Shown: positions 27,169 through 36,359 of the stretch, in pieces
Numbering within the stretch: the stretch's first letter is position 1
Layout: each line of letters opens with the position of its first letter
Assembly (NCBI RefSeq): GCF_002920895.1
Contig: NZ_PQVG01000004.1
Location: forward strand, 1 to 64,000
Origin: Flavobacterium alvei
GTDB lineage: Bacteria > Bacteroidota > Bacteroidia > Flavobacteriales > Flavobacteriaceae
Reading direction: 5' to 3'
DNA: 64,000 nucleotides
Notes under the pieces: model-generated
What the model was told of the DNA's origin: nothing
Databases searched by the model: none
Seen by the model: only the letters and a program-made list of their open reading frames with translations
Program-made: the position numbers and the translations under genes

Positions 27169-28185
27169 TTAAACGAATTTTTTCTCGATGATATCCATAA
27201 AACGTTTTTCATAATCTTCTTTGCCTTCCCAATTACTGTAATCTGGTTTTACCATTTCTTCGATAAAACTTTGGGCTTCCTCAAAATTATTGAAAGTAAT
27301 TAATTGATTTATCACACGACTATAATCTTCATCGCTATTACCAAAAAGATTTTTCACAAAAGCAATCTTATCATTTAAGCCAATACTGATTCCAGTAGCA
27401 AGCTTGTCATTTATGGTTTCTGTTTTGGTTTCATTCTTTTCAGGAATAGAGATATCAACTTTTGAAACGATTTCTTTTGGAATCTCAAAATCCATCGGAG
27501 ATGTCAATTCTTTTTTGGGTTCGGCTTTCACAAAAAGTGTTTCAGAATAATTGGCACCCAATAATTCTTCAAACGAAATCTGAATTGCTTCAACTTTTTT
27601 AGGAGTAGCAATTTCTGCCTCTTCTTCTGTGTCTAATTCAAAAGCAGGTGTAAATCCTAATTCAACTGGGTTTGTTGGTTCTTCTTCTAAAACTTCTTCA
27701 CCTTCTTCGTCGGGTTCTGTCTCATTAAAGTCAGTTTCAGTTTCAGCCTCAATAGCATCCAAAACGATGTCATCATTGACAACTTCTTCCTCAAGATTTT
27801 CTATAATCTCTTCTTGAACTTCTTCCTCTTCGGCTGGTTCTATTTCATTGAATTCAGCATCTGAAGCTTCTAGAATTTCTTCCTCCGCAATGGTGTCATC
27901 CTCTTCATTAATTTCCTCTTCAGCAACAATTTCTATCTTTGAAGTATCGGGTTTAAATTCTGACAAATGATTTTCTTCGAAAAATTGTTTCATTTTTGCG
28001 ACAACTTCGGCTTGACCAATAGTTGGTTTTGCTCCTCCAAAATGCTCTTCGACAAATCTTAAAACAGCCAGTTTTTCATATAATTTCTGCGTTTCAACAC
28101 ACAATTGATTGATGTCTGATTTGTTTTTCATTTGCAACACTCGGTGTGCAATGCTCATTAAGTCGGCTTCCAATTTTTTCTTCAT
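27169..28185 (-). CDS. Conserved acidic protein of unknown function
   Basis: 338 residues. The N-terminal part (1-75) is helical and basic to neutral (MKKKLEADLMSIAHRVLQMK...). The middle (about 85-175) is extremely acidic, with repeated Glu runs (EEEILEASDAE, ETETDFNETEPDEEGEE). The C-terminal part (about 265-338) is an ordered helical segment (DKIAFVKNLFGNSDEDYSRV... FEEAQSFIEEMV). I do not recognise a named domain. The gene lies directly upstream of rsmI and is divergent from tdk. Confidence 0.75.
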   Translation of the reverse strand: MKKKLEADLMSIAHRVLQMKNKSDINQLCVETQKLYEKLAVLRFVEEHFGGAKPTIGQAEVVAKMKQFFEENHLSEFKPDTSKIEIVAEEEINEEDDTIAEEEILEASDAEFNEIEPAEEEEVQEEIIENLEEEVVNDDIVLDAIEAETETDFNETEPDEEGEEVLEEEPTNPVELGFTPAFELDTEEEAEIATPKKVEAIQISFEELLGANYSETLFVKAEPKKELTSPMDFEIPKEIVSKVDISIPEKNETKTETINDKLATGISIGLNDKIAFVKNLFGNSDEDYSRVINQLITFNNFEEAQSFIEEMVKPDYSNWEGKEDYEKRFMDIIEKKFV

Positions 28186-28287
28186 AACTTTTGAAATTAT
28201 AGTGAGTAAGGTATGTCTTTTTTAATAAATTTGTTTTCGTTACAAAGTAATAAAAATTATTCATTTCTAAAGTCCGAAAAATACAAA

Positions 28288-28878
28288 ATGTTTCTCGAAA
28301 ATACAGTAAATCATAAAGAACAATTTGGTTGGATCGAAGTTATTTGCGGTTCAATGTTCTCGGGCAAAACCGAGGAACTCATTCGCAGACTTAAGAGAGC
28401 GCAATTTGCCAAACAAAAAGTAGAAATTTTCAAACCCGAAATCGACACCCGTTATCATGACGAAATGGTAGTGTCTCACGATGCCAATGAAATTCGTTCG
28501 ACGCCAGTTCCCGCTGCTGCCAATATTGCGATTTTAGCACAAGGTTGCGACGTAGTTGGCATTGACGAAGCCCAATTTTTTGATGATGAAATCGTAAAAA
28601 TTTGCAACGATTTGGCCAACCAAGGCATTCGAGTGATTGTTGCTGGATTGGATATGGATTTCAAAGGCAATCCTTTTGGTCCAATGCCTGCCTTGATGGC
28701 CACTGCCGAATATGTGACCAAAGTGCACGCTGTTTGTACTCGAACAGGAAATTTGGCCAATTACAGCCATAGAAAAACGGATAGCGACAAACTTGTTTTA
28801 CTCGGCGAAACCGAAGAATACGAACCTTTGAGTCGAGCTGCCTATTTTTATGCGATGAAAAAGGATGAGGAGAAATAA
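28288..28878 (+). CDS. tdk: Thymidine kinase
   Basis: 196 residues from ATG at 28288 ([15 protein letters not shown]); earlier in-frame codons overlap the divergent promoter region. The P-loop [11 protein letters not shown], the DEAQFF Walker B region with the catalytic Glu, and the thymidine-binding lasso near the C-terminus are present. It phosphorylates thymidine to dTMP. Type II kinases usually bind zinc with four Cys; here the first CxxC is reduced to AVCTRTG and the second pair is LSRAAY, so the zinc site appears lost. Confidence 0.92.
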   Translation: MFLENTVNHKEQFGWIEVICGSMFSGKTEELIRRLKRAQFAKQKVEIFKPEIDTRYHDEMVVSHDANEIRSTPVPAAANIAILAQGCDVVGIDEAQFFDDEIVKICNDLANQGIRVIVAGLDMDFKGNPFGPMPALMATAEYVTKVHAVCTRTGNLANYSHRKTDSDKLVLLGETEEYEPLSRAAYFYAMKKDEEK

Positions 28879-29086
28879 TTTCCTGAGATACTCTAAAAAA
28901 AACATAGAATTCAGAAATTATTTTTTGTTAGAAAAAAGCCAATTTTATTTCTTGTAAGCTTTTATTATGTACTTTTATACATACAAATAAGTCATTATTG
29001 AGAATCGTTTTTTTTATTTAAAAACGCGTAATTCCAGTAATGACAAGCACTGAATATTTAATTACACTCCAAAAAAAGTTAGACTC

Positions 29087-31528
29087 TTGACTTTATCTAT
29101 CCAAAACATCGAAAAAATGCTTCATGCCAAAAGGTTTGGAGATAACAACGGAATAATAGATACTATTTCTATCGATAGCCGTTCATTGCAAAACAATCAA
29201 AAAACGTTATTTTTTGCCTTAGTCGGGTCCAATAATGACGCTCATATTTATATTTCGGACTTAATAAAAAAAGGGGTTCAAAATTTTGTCGTTACACACA
29301 TTCCTGAAGGATTAGCCAATAAAGCAGTTTTCTTAGTTGTCGAAAACACTTTGGATGCTTTGCAAAAATTTGCAGCGCATCATCGCAGTTTGTTTAAATT
29401 TCCTGTTTTCGGTTTGACGGGAAGCAACGGAAAAACCATCGTTAAAGAATGGCTGAATTTTCTTTTGAATCCTGATTTCAATATCATTCGAAGTCCTAAA
29501 AGCTATAATTCGCAAGTTGGTGTTCCGTTATCGGTAATTTCGATAAATGACAAGCACAATTTAGGCATTTTTGAAGCGGGAATTTCAAAAATGGATGAGA
29601 TGGAAAAATTGGAAAACATCATCCGTCCAACCATCGGAATCATCACCAATATTGGGACTGCACACGATGAAGGTTTTGAAGATTTGGAGAAAAAAATCAA
29701 GGAAAAACTAAAACTTTTTAAGCATTCGAAACTCATCATTTATCAAAAAAATAAAATTATTGATGCCTTAATCAAATCTAAAATAAAATCATTTTCTTGG
29801 AGTTTCAACGATGAAACTGCTGATGTTTTTATTTCAAAAAAAGAAATTCAAGACAAAACGACGCTTCAAGTTCGTTATGGCAAAGAAAATTTCGATGTGC
29901 AAATTCCTTTTCAGGACGAGGCTTCGGTAGAAAATGCAGCTACTTGTTTGATGGTTTTATTGAGTTTTAAATACGATAAAAAAACCATTCAAAACCGTAT
30001 GCAGTGGTTGTATCCAGTTGAAATGCGCTTAAAAGTCAAAAACGGAATTAACAAAACAACCCTCATTGATGATAGTTACAGCTGCGATTTTCAATCGTTG
30101 AAAATTGCTTTGGATTTTCTTGAAAGTCAAAAACAATACAAAAACAAAACACTCATTCTTTCGGATATTTTTCAAAGCGGTTTGTCTAATGAAGAATTAT
30201 ATACCAAAGTGGCTCAATTGTTAAAAAACAATAAAGTAAATCGTGTAATTGGTATTGGCGAAACCATCTCGGCATTCAAAAACAAATTTACTAACTGCAC
30301 TACTTTTAAAACCACGGCCGATTTTTTTCTGAATTTCAATTATTTGAATTTTGTCAATGAAACCATTTTGATCAAAGGAGCCAGACATTTTCAATTTGAA
30401 GAAATTGTTTCGGCTTTAGAGGAGAAAACACACGAAACTATCCTGGAAATCAATCTGAATTCCATTAGTCATAACCTGAGTTTTTTTAAATCGAAATTAA
30501 AACCCACGACCAAAATGATGGTAATGGTAAAGGCTTTTGGTTATGGAAGCGGCGGATTTGAAATTTGCAAACTTCTCGAACATCACAAAGTAGATTATTT
30601 GGGAGTGGCTTTTGCCGACGAAGGAATTTCGTTAAAAAATGCAGGGATTGTTTTGCCTATTATGGTTTTAAACCCAGAAACCACAAGTTTTTCGTCAATC
30701 ATTCAGTATAAATTAGAACCCGAAATTTACAGTTTGAAAGGCCTAAATGCTTTCCTTAAAATAGCCGAAAAACGAAAACTCAAACATTTCCCTATTCACA
30801 TCAAACTCGACACGGGAATGCATCGTTTGGGTTTTGAAGAAGAAAATTTAGACGAGTTAATTGCCATTCTAAAAGACAATAAATTCGTAACCGTAAAAAG
30901 TGTTCTGTCGCATATGGCCACAAGTGATGATTTAGTACATCAAGAATTTGCCCATTCACAAATTACTTTATTCGAAAAATTGTCTTCCAAATTGATGTCT
31001 GAATTGCAAATAAAACCCATTCGTCACATCTTAAATACTTCTGGAATCAGTAATTTTCCACAAGCACAATACGATATGGTTCGCCTTGGCATTGGACTTT
31101 ATGGTGTTTCTAATGACGCTGAAGAACAAAAATATTTAGAAAACGTTGGGACATTAAAATCTATTATTTCACAAATCAGATCCATTCAGGCTGGCGAAAG
31201 CGTGGGTTACGGAAGACGTTTTGTAGCCAATAAACCTTCGAAAATCGCTACAATTCCAATTGGTTATGCGGACGGAATTTCAAGACATTGGGGCAATGCC
31301 CTTGGGTTTGTGACTATCAATAATCAAAAAGCGACCATTATTGGCAGTGTTTGTATGGATATGTTGATGGTGGATATCACGGAAATTAATTGCAAAGAAG
31401 GCGACACGGTAATCATTTTTGGCGAAAGTCCATCAGTTACTTTTATGGCGCATCAATTGCAGACCATTCCTTATGAAATTCTGACTAGTATTTCACAAAG
31501 GGTAAAACGTGTTTTTTATCGAGAATAA
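29087..31528 (+). CDS. murF-alr: Bifunctional MurF / alanine racemase
   Basis: 813 residues. Residues 1-450 are a Mur ligase, MurF type, with the ATP loop GSNGKT near 111-116 and the later LIDDSYSCDFQSLK. Residues 455-813 are a fold III PLP alanine racemase with Lys482 in MVMVKAFGYGSGG, the catalytic Tyr region GYGRRF and GSVCMDMLMVDIT. It supplies D-Ala and joins D-Ala-D-Ala to UDP-MurNAc-tripeptide; a D-Ala-D-Ala ligase is still needed. The start is TTG (MTLSIQNIEKML). Confidence 0.93.
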   Translation: MTLSIQNIEKMLHAKRFGDNNGIIDTISIDSRSLQNNQKTLFFALVGSNNDAHIYISDLIKKGVQNFVVTHIPEGLANKAVFLVVENTLDALQKFAAHHRSLFKFPVFGLTGSNGKTIVKEWLNFLLNPDFNIIRSPKSYNSQVGVPLSVISINDKHNLGIFEAGISKMDEMEKLENIIRPTIGIITNIGTAHDEGFEDLEKKIKEKLKLFKHSKLIIYQKNKIIDALIKSKIKSFSWSFNDETADVFISKKEIQDKTTLQVRYGKENFDVQIPFQDEASVENAATCLMVLLSFKYDKKTIQNRMQWLYPVEMRLKVKNGINKTTLIDDSYSCDFQSLKIALDFLESQKQYKNKTLILSDIFQSGLSNEELYTKVAQLLKNNKVNRVIGIGETISAFKNKFTNCTTFKTTADFFLNFNYLNFVNETILIKGARHFQFEEIVSALEEKTHETILEINLNSISHNLSFFKSKLKPTTKMMVMVKAFGYGSGGFEICKLLEHHKVDYLGVAFADEGISLKNAGIVLPIMVLNPETTSFSSIIQYKLEPEIYSLKGLNAFLKIAEKRKLKHFPIHIKLDTGMHRLGFEEENLDELIAILKDNKFVTVKSVLSHMATSDDLVHQEFAHSQITLFEKLSSKLMSELQIKPIRHILNTSGISNFPQAQYDMVRLGIGLYGVSNDAEEQKYLENVGTLKSIISQIRSIQAGESVGYGRRFVANKPSKIATIPIGYADGISRHWGNALGFVTINNQKATIIGSVCMDMLMVDITEINCKEGDTVIIFGESPSVTFMAHQLQTIPYEILTSISQRVKRVFYRE

Positions 31529-31587
31529 GTTTTTTTAAAATAAAATAATTATATTCGTATTAATTTTAACTAAAAAACAGGGGAATT

Positions 31588-32004
31588 ATGGGATTTTTCA
31601 AAGATTTTAAGGCTTCTTTAATGAAAGGAGACGTTTTAAGTTTAGCAACTGCGGTTGTAATAGGAGGGGCATTTGGAAAAATTGTTGGCTCGGCAGTCGA
31701 TGATGTTATTATGCCAATTGTTGGTTTAATTACAGGTGGAATAGATTTTACACAAAAATTTATTACACTTGACGGAAACAGTTATGATAATTTAGCCGCT
31801 GCAAAAACAGCTGGAGCTGCTGTAATTACTTATGGTAACCTTGTGCAAGCCGTTATTAATTTTGTGATTATTTCATTCTTCATTTTTGTAGTATTGAGAG
31901 CTGCCGAAAAAGCGAAAAAGAAAGAAGAAGTTGCTCCTACTGCACCAGCTGGTCCAACTCAAGAAGAATTGTTAACACAAATTAGAGATTTGCTGAAAAA
32001 ATAA
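31588..32004 (+). CDS. mscL: Large-conductance mechanosensitive channel
   Basis: 138 residues, two membrane helices. The first helix region ([37 protein letters not shown]) carries the conserved MscL pore signature, with a second helix near 84-105 and a charged C-terminal bundle. It opens under membrane tension to release osmolytes. Own terminator hairpin. Confidence 0.95.
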   Translation: MGFFKDFKASLMKGDVLSLATAVVIGGAFGKIVGSAVDDVIMPIVGLITGGIDFTQKFITLDGNSYDNLAAAKTAGAAVITYGNLVQAVINFVIISFFIFVVLRAAEKAKKKEEVAPTAPAGPTQEELLTQIRDLLKK

Positions 32005-32032
32005 ATTTCCGCTACATTATATATTCTAACTA

Positions 32033-32060
32033 AACCACGCCTATAAGCGTGGTTCTTTTT
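32033..32060 (+). terminator. Rho-independent terminator of mscL
   Basis: AACCACGC (32033-32040) pairs with GCGTGGTT (32047-32054), loop of 6, followed by CTTTTTT. Confidence 0.85.
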
Positions 32061-32105
32061 TATATTGTTATAAATATAACAATTTGTTATTTTTTGTGAA
32101 CACGC

Positions 32106-32135
32106 TTGTTTTCATTCCATTATTCCTTATTTTTG
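32106..32135 (+). promoter_or_regulatory. Promoter of asd
   Basis: TTG (32106-32108), 19-bp spacer, TATTTTTG (32128-32135): an ideal match to the Bacteroidetes consensus. The ATG is 38 bp further. Confidence 0.7.
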
Positions 32136-32173
32136 CATCTCAAAATTAGAACTAAAATTTAAAAAATACACAT

Positions 32174-33163
32174 ATGAAACTTGCAGTTGTAGGAGCCACA
32201 GGAATGGTTGGCGAAATAATGTTAAAAGTAATCGAAGAAACAAATTTTCCTTACACCGAATTAATTTTGGTTGCTTCTGAAAAATCAGTTGGAAAAGTAA
32301 TCGAATTCAAAGGACAAAAACACACTGTAGTGGGATTGCAAACCGCTGTGGATATGAAAGCCGATATTGCTGTTTTTTCGGCTGGAGGTCAAACATCCTT
32401 AGATTGGGCACCAAAATTTGCTGCTGCAGGAACTACAGTAATCGACAATTCTTCGGCTTGGAGAATGGATCCAACCAAAAAATTAATTGTTCCTGAAATC
32501 AACGCAAACGAATTGACCAAAGATGATAAAATCATCGCTAATCCAAACTGTTCAACAATTCAAATGGTTTTAGCTTTAGCGCCTTTGCACAAAAAATACA
32601 ATATCAAACGTGTGGTCGTTTCTACCTACCAATCTATCACTGGAACAGGTGTAAAAGCGGTACAACAATTCGAAAACGAATGTGCTGGAATTGAAGGCGA
32701 TATGGTTTATAAATACAAAATCAACCGCAACTGTATTCCTCAATGCGATAGTTTTGAAGCCAATGGTTACACCAAAGAAGAAATGAAATTATCGAACGAA
32801 ACTAAAAAAATATTAGGTGATAATTGTGTTGCGGTTACTGCAACTGCTGTTCGTGTGCCTGTTGTTGGTGGTCATAGCGAAGCCGTAAATGTGGAATTCA
32901 GCAATGATTTTGATGTAAACGAAGTTAGAACAATTCTTAGCCAAACCGAAGGTATTGTAGTTCAAGATAACCTAGATACTTTTACCTATCCAATGCCAAG
33001 ATATTCTGAAGGTAAAAATGAAGTATTTGTTGGTAGAATTCGTCGTGACGAAAGCCAAGCCAATACTTTAAATATGTGGATTGTTGCGGATAACTTGAGA
33101 AAAGGAGCTGCAACAAATACTATTCAAATTGCACAATATTTGGTAGCACACAATTTGGTGTAA
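32174..33163 (+). CDS. asd: Aspartate-semialdehyde dehydrogenase
   Basis: 329 residues. It has the NAD(P)-binding loop VGATGMVGEIML at the N-terminus, the catalytic Cys126 in NPNCSTIQMV and the active-site His near VGGHSEAVNVEF. It reduces aspartyl phosphate to aspartate semialdehyde, the branch point to lysine, threonine, methionine and diaminopimelate. Stand-alone, with a strong promoter and a strong terminator. Confidence 0.95.
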   Translation: MKLAVVGATGMVGEIMLKVIEETNFPYTELILVASEKSVGKVIEFKGQKHTVVGLQTAVDMKADIAVFSAGGQTSLDWAPKFAAAGTTVIDNSSAWRMDPTKKLIVPEINANELTKDDKIIANPNCSTIQMVLALAPLHKKYNIKRVVVSTYQSITGTGVKAVQQFENECAGIEGDMVYKYKINRNCIPQCDSFEANGYTKEEMKLSNETKKILGDNCVAVTATAVRVPVVGGHSEAVNVEFSNDFDVNEVRTILSQTEGIVVQDNLDTFTYPMPRYSEGKNEVFVGRIRRDESQANTLNMWIVADNLRKGAATNTIQIAQYLVAHNLV

Positions 33164-33182
33164 AACCTTTTTACAGTTTTAT

Positions 33183-33228
33183 AAAAAATCTGATTAACTT
33201 TAAATTTTTAAAGATAATCGGATTTTTC
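33183..33228 (+). terminator. Rho-independent terminator of asd
   Basis: Long hairpin: AAAAATCTGATTA with TAATCGGATTTTT, plus an inner CTTTAA/TTAAAG stem, broken by one mismatch, followed by a T-rich tail. Confidence 0.75.
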
Positions 33229-33254
33229 TTTTTCAATACCTACCTTTGCCTCGG

Positions 33255-33605
33255 ATGAAAAAGAAATTTGTCATACTAAATACTTTCCTTGCATTAGCTG
33301 TATTGTTCGCAATGGGGTTTCAATCCGTGCATAGTTTTGAGCATTTGGCACAACAACTTTCTGAAAAAAAATGCCATCACGAATCTACTTCCAAACAGCA
33401 AATCACACATCAGCATCACAATTTAGATCATTGTTTTGTTTGTAATTTTTCGTTAAGCAGTTTTATTGCTGCTGATATTTCGAGTTTCGAATTCCAAAAA
33501 ACAAGCTTTCCTTCTGGATATACTTTTTTCAAATCCAGAGAAATCACCCAGTTTTTTAAAGGAAGCTTATTTGCGCTTCGAGCTCCTCCTGTTTTTATTG
33601 TTTAA
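33255..33605 (+). CDS. Small His/Cys-rich exported protein
   Basis: 116 residues from ATG at 33255. A hydrophobic N-terminal segment (1-22) suggests export or anchoring. The middle is rich in metal-type ligands: KKCHHESTSKQQITHQHHN followed by LDHCFVCNF, with seven His and three Cys in about 40 residues. The C-terminus is hydrophobic and ends ALRAPPVFIV. No named domain is recognised, though the layout recalls small metal-associated proteins. A TACCTTTG box ends 6 bp before the ATG, so the leader would be very short. The TonB receptor gene starts 66 bp later on the same strand. Confidence 0.7.
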   Translation: MKKKFVILNTFLALAVLFAMGFQSVHSFEHLAQQLSEKKCHHESTSKQQITHQHHNLDHCFVCNFSLSSFIAADISSFEFQKTSFPSGYTFFKSREITQFFKGSLFALRAPPVFIV

Positions 33606-33671
33606 ATTATTCTAACGCAAAAACATTAAGTTTTTGTGCAATTCTCGTATTTAACAATAAAATCATTTCAA

Positions 33672-35684
33672 ATGAAAAAAATCATAACAACCCTATTTAT
33701 ATGGATTTCGGCTATTCTTCATGCACAAGAAACCGTAGAAAAAAAACAAGACACTATTCATAAAAACAAACCTTTTGCACTAGACGAAGTGATTGTTTCA
33801 ACAGCTTTCAATAAAATTCAATCACAAAATGTGATGAAAGTGGAACATTCGACCATCAAGAAATTACAACAAAAAGGAACTGCAACTCTAATCGAAGGTT
33901 TAGCAACTATTCCGGGAGTTTCACAAGTTTCAACAGGAACTTCTATAGGAAAACCTGTTATTCGCGGTTTGAATGGCAATCGAGTTTTAGTCTATTCGCA
34001 AGGCGTTCGAATCGAAAATCAGCAATTTGGTGATGAACATGGTTTAGGATTAAATGATGCTGGAATCGAAAGTGTGGAAGTCATAAAAGGACCAGCTTCC
34101 TTACTTTATGGTTCGGATGCTTTAGGAGGTGTATTGTATTTTAATCCTGAAAAATTTGCCAATTCAGGTACTTTTAAAGCCAATTTCAGTCAGAATTTTT
34201 TCTCTAATACACTGGGAAGTAATTCGTCATTAGGACTGAAAACCTCAACCGAAAATTGGAAATTCTTAGCACGTGGAACTTATAACACGCATTCGGATTA
34301 TAAAATTGCTAATGGCGATCGAGTTACAAACACTCGTTATCAAGAAACCGATTTCAAAACTGGAATTGGCTACAGCAATTCGAAATTCTCGACTGTTTTT
34401 CGCTACAATTATAATGATTTAGATTTAGGAATTCCTGAAGAAGGCATTGCAGAACAAACCACCAATAAGAAAACAGCTTATCCAAAACAAGGCGTTTTCA
34501 ATCATTTATTGAGCTTAAATAATACTTTGTTTTTCGAAAAATCAAAACTGGATGTCGATTTGGGTTACATTTCCAATGACAGAAGTGAATTTGAGGATAG
34601 TCAAGTTGCCGTATTGCACATGAAATTGAACACTTTCAATTATGATGCAAAATACCATTTGCCAAAATTTGGAAAATTAGAATCCATAGTTGGAGTTCAA
34701 GGAATGCATCAAACCAACACCAATTCTGGGGAGGAATATTTGATTCCCGATGCTACTACCAATGATTTTGGCGTTTTTGGAACAGGACATTATCAATGGG
34801 AATCGAATGTTTTTCAGGCAGGATTGCGTTTTGATAATAGAAAAATAACCACAACCGCACACGGAGTTTCAGGCGAAGAAGGTTCATTCGAAGCCATCGA
34901 CAAATCGTTTGATAGTTTTAATGCTTCTTTGGGATATAAAACCAATTTAGCCAAAGATTTATCATTACGATTGAATGTAGCTTCTGGATTTAGAGCGCCC
35001 AATTTGGCCGAACTAACCTCAAACGGAGTTCACGAAGGAACCAACCGATATGAAGTGGGAAATCCTGATTTAAAAACGGAACAAAATGTTCAAACCGACC
35101 TAAATTTGGAATATAATAATAGCCACTTCGAATTTTTCGTAAACGGATTTTACAACCACATCAACGATTTTATTTATACTTCGCCAACTGGAATTGTACT
35201 AGACAATAATGATGTTTTCGAGTATATTCAAAATGATGCTAAATTGTTTGGTGGAGAAATTGGATTGCATTTTCACCCTCATCCATTAGATTGGTTGCAT
35301 TATGAAACCAGTTTTGAAACCGTTACTGGAAAGAAACAAGACGGCGATTATTTGCCTTTAATTCCTGCCAATAATTGGAACAACACTATTAGAGCCGAAT
35401 TTAAAATTAAAAATTGGCTGGAAGATGGTTTTGCTAGTTTAAATGTTTCAACCACTTTCAATCAAAATAACGTAAATGATTTCGAAACTAAATCAAATGG
35501 TTATACCTTGTTGAATCTAGGTTTTGGAGGGAAAGTAAGTATAGGAAAAACAACTTTTAAAGTAAATTTGAATGGAAATAATTTGCTAAACAAGCAATAT
35601 ATCTCTCATCTTTCTCGTTTAAAAACCGACGGTATTCCTAATATTGGAAGAAATATTGTTCTGGGTTTGAATTTTAATATCTAA
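33672..35684 (+). CDS. TonB-dependent outer-membrane receptor
   Basis: 670 residues from ATG at 33672 (MKKIITTLFI), signal peptide 1-18. The plug domain (about 40-150) has LDEVIVSTAF, then IPGVSQVSTG, IRGLNGNRVLVY and VEVIKGPASLLYGSDALGGV. The rest is a 22-strand barrel ending GRNIVLGLNFNI, with the terminal aromatic region. There is no SusC-type carboxypeptidase-like extension, so a metal or small-chelate substrate is more likely than a glycan. The loop motif NQQFGDEHG and the His-rich small protein upstream suggest a metal such as zinc or copper. That assignment is an inference. Confidence 0.85.
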   Translation: MKKIITTLFIWISAILHAQETVEKKQDTIHKNKPFALDEVIVSTAFNKIQSQNVMKVEHSTIKKLQQKGTATLIEGLATIPGVSQVSTGTSIGKPVIRGLNGNRVLVYSQGVRIENQQFGDEHGLGLNDAGIESVEVIKGPASLLYGSDALGGVLYFNPEKFANSGTFKANFSQNFFSNTLGSNSSLGLKTSTENWKFLARGTYNTHSDYKIANGDRVTNTRYQETDFKTGIGYSNSKFSTVFRYNYNDLDLGIPEEGIAEQTTNKKTAYPKQGVFNHLLSLNNTLFFEKSKLDVDLGYISNDRSEFEDSQVAVLHMKLNTFNYDAKYHLPKFGKLESIVGVQGMHQTNTNSGEEYLIPDATTNDFGVFGTGHYQWESNVFQAGLRFDNRKITTTAHGVSGEEGSFEAIDKSFDSFNASLGYKTNLAKDLSLRLNVASGFRAPNLAELTSNGVHEGTNRYEVGNPDLKTEQNVQTDLNLEYNNSHFEFFVNGFYNHINDFIYTSPTGIVLDNNDVFEYIQNDAKLFGGEIGLHFHPHPLDWLHYETSFETVTGKKQDGDYLPLIPANNWNNTIRAEFKIKNWLEDGFASLNVSTTFNQNNVNDFETKSNGYTLLNLGFGGKVSIGKTTFKVNLNGNNLLNKQYISHLSRLKTDGIPNIGRNIVLGLNFNI

Positions 35685-35693
35685 GATTTTACC

Positions 35694-35724
35694 TTGTTTT
35701 TGTCAAGAAATAGGACTATATTTG
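35694..35724 (+). promoter_or_regulatory. Promoter of the small outer-membrane protein gene
   Basis: TTG (35694-35696), 20-bp spacer, TATATTTG (35717-35724), start codon at 35750. Confidence 0.6.
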
Positions 35725-35749
35725 TAAACAACCTTTAAACAAAAATTAT

Positions 35750-36187
35750 ATGAAAAAAGTGTCTTTATTATTTATTTTTGCAATGTTCTTAACTTTTGCA
35801 AATAGTTTTGGACAAGCCCGCAAAGAATTAAACTTTGGTCTTGTAGGCATTAATTATGAAATTCCTGTTCATAAGGATATTACTATTGCCCCAGGTGTAG
35901 GGACTAATTTTGACTTAGATTGGATCAATCTTGGTGTGAAGGGTAATTACTACTTTGATAATGCATTTGGAATTTCAGATTCTGCTTGGGATGTGTACGG
36001 TGGTTTAAATGTTGGATATTCTATTTACAATGGAGATAATGATCTTGATAATAGTAGCGACCTTAACCTTGGTCTTCAAGTTGGAGGACGCTGGTTTTGG
36101 AACGACAAATGGGGTCTTTATTTAGAAATAGCAGGTGGAAATGTTTCTGGAATGTCTCCTGCAATTGGATTAACTGTGAAATTGTAA
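35750..36187 (+). CDS. Small outer-membrane beta-barrel protein
   Basis: 145 residues with a signal peptide (1-21, ending NSFGQ). The mature part has alternating strands (VKGNYYFDNAFGI, VYGGLNVGYSIY, LGLQVGGRWFWNDKWGLYLEIAGG) and ends in a short aliphatic strand (AIGLTVKL). It fits the eight-strand outer-membrane barrel class (OmpA-like/porin family), function unknown. Own promoter and terminator. Confidence 0.7.
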   Translation: MKKVSLLFIFAMFLTFANSFGQARKELNFGLVGINYEIPVHKDITIAPGVGTNFDLDWINLGVKGNYYFDNAFGISDSAWDVYGGLNVGYSIYNGDNDLDNSSDLNLGLQVGGRWFWNDKWGLYLEIAGGNVSGMSPAIGLTVKL

Positions 36188-36211
36188 AATATCACAACTT
36201 ATTTTATATCA

Positions 36212-36244
36212 AATGCCTGAGAATTTTCTCGGGCATTTTTTTTG
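36212..36244 (+). terminator. Rho-independent terminator of the small outer-membrane protein gene
   Basis: AATGCCTGAGA pairs with TCTCGGGCATT (one G-U pair), 4-nt loop, followed by a T-run. Confidence 0.85.
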
Positions 36245-36287
36245 TTTTTGAAAATCCACCAACCATTTTTGACCACATTACCAATAT

Positions 36288-36322
36288 AAAAAAACCTGAC
36301 AATTTTCATCATCAGGTTTTCT
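36288..36322 (-). terminator. Rho-independent terminator of lepA
   Basis: AAAACCTGA (36291-36299) pairs with TCAGGTTTT (36312-36320). On the minus strand a T-run follows (complement of 36288-36294). Confidence 0.65.
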
Positions 36323-36359
36323 CTATATTCTTTACTCTTTTTTCTATTCTCTAGAAAAA

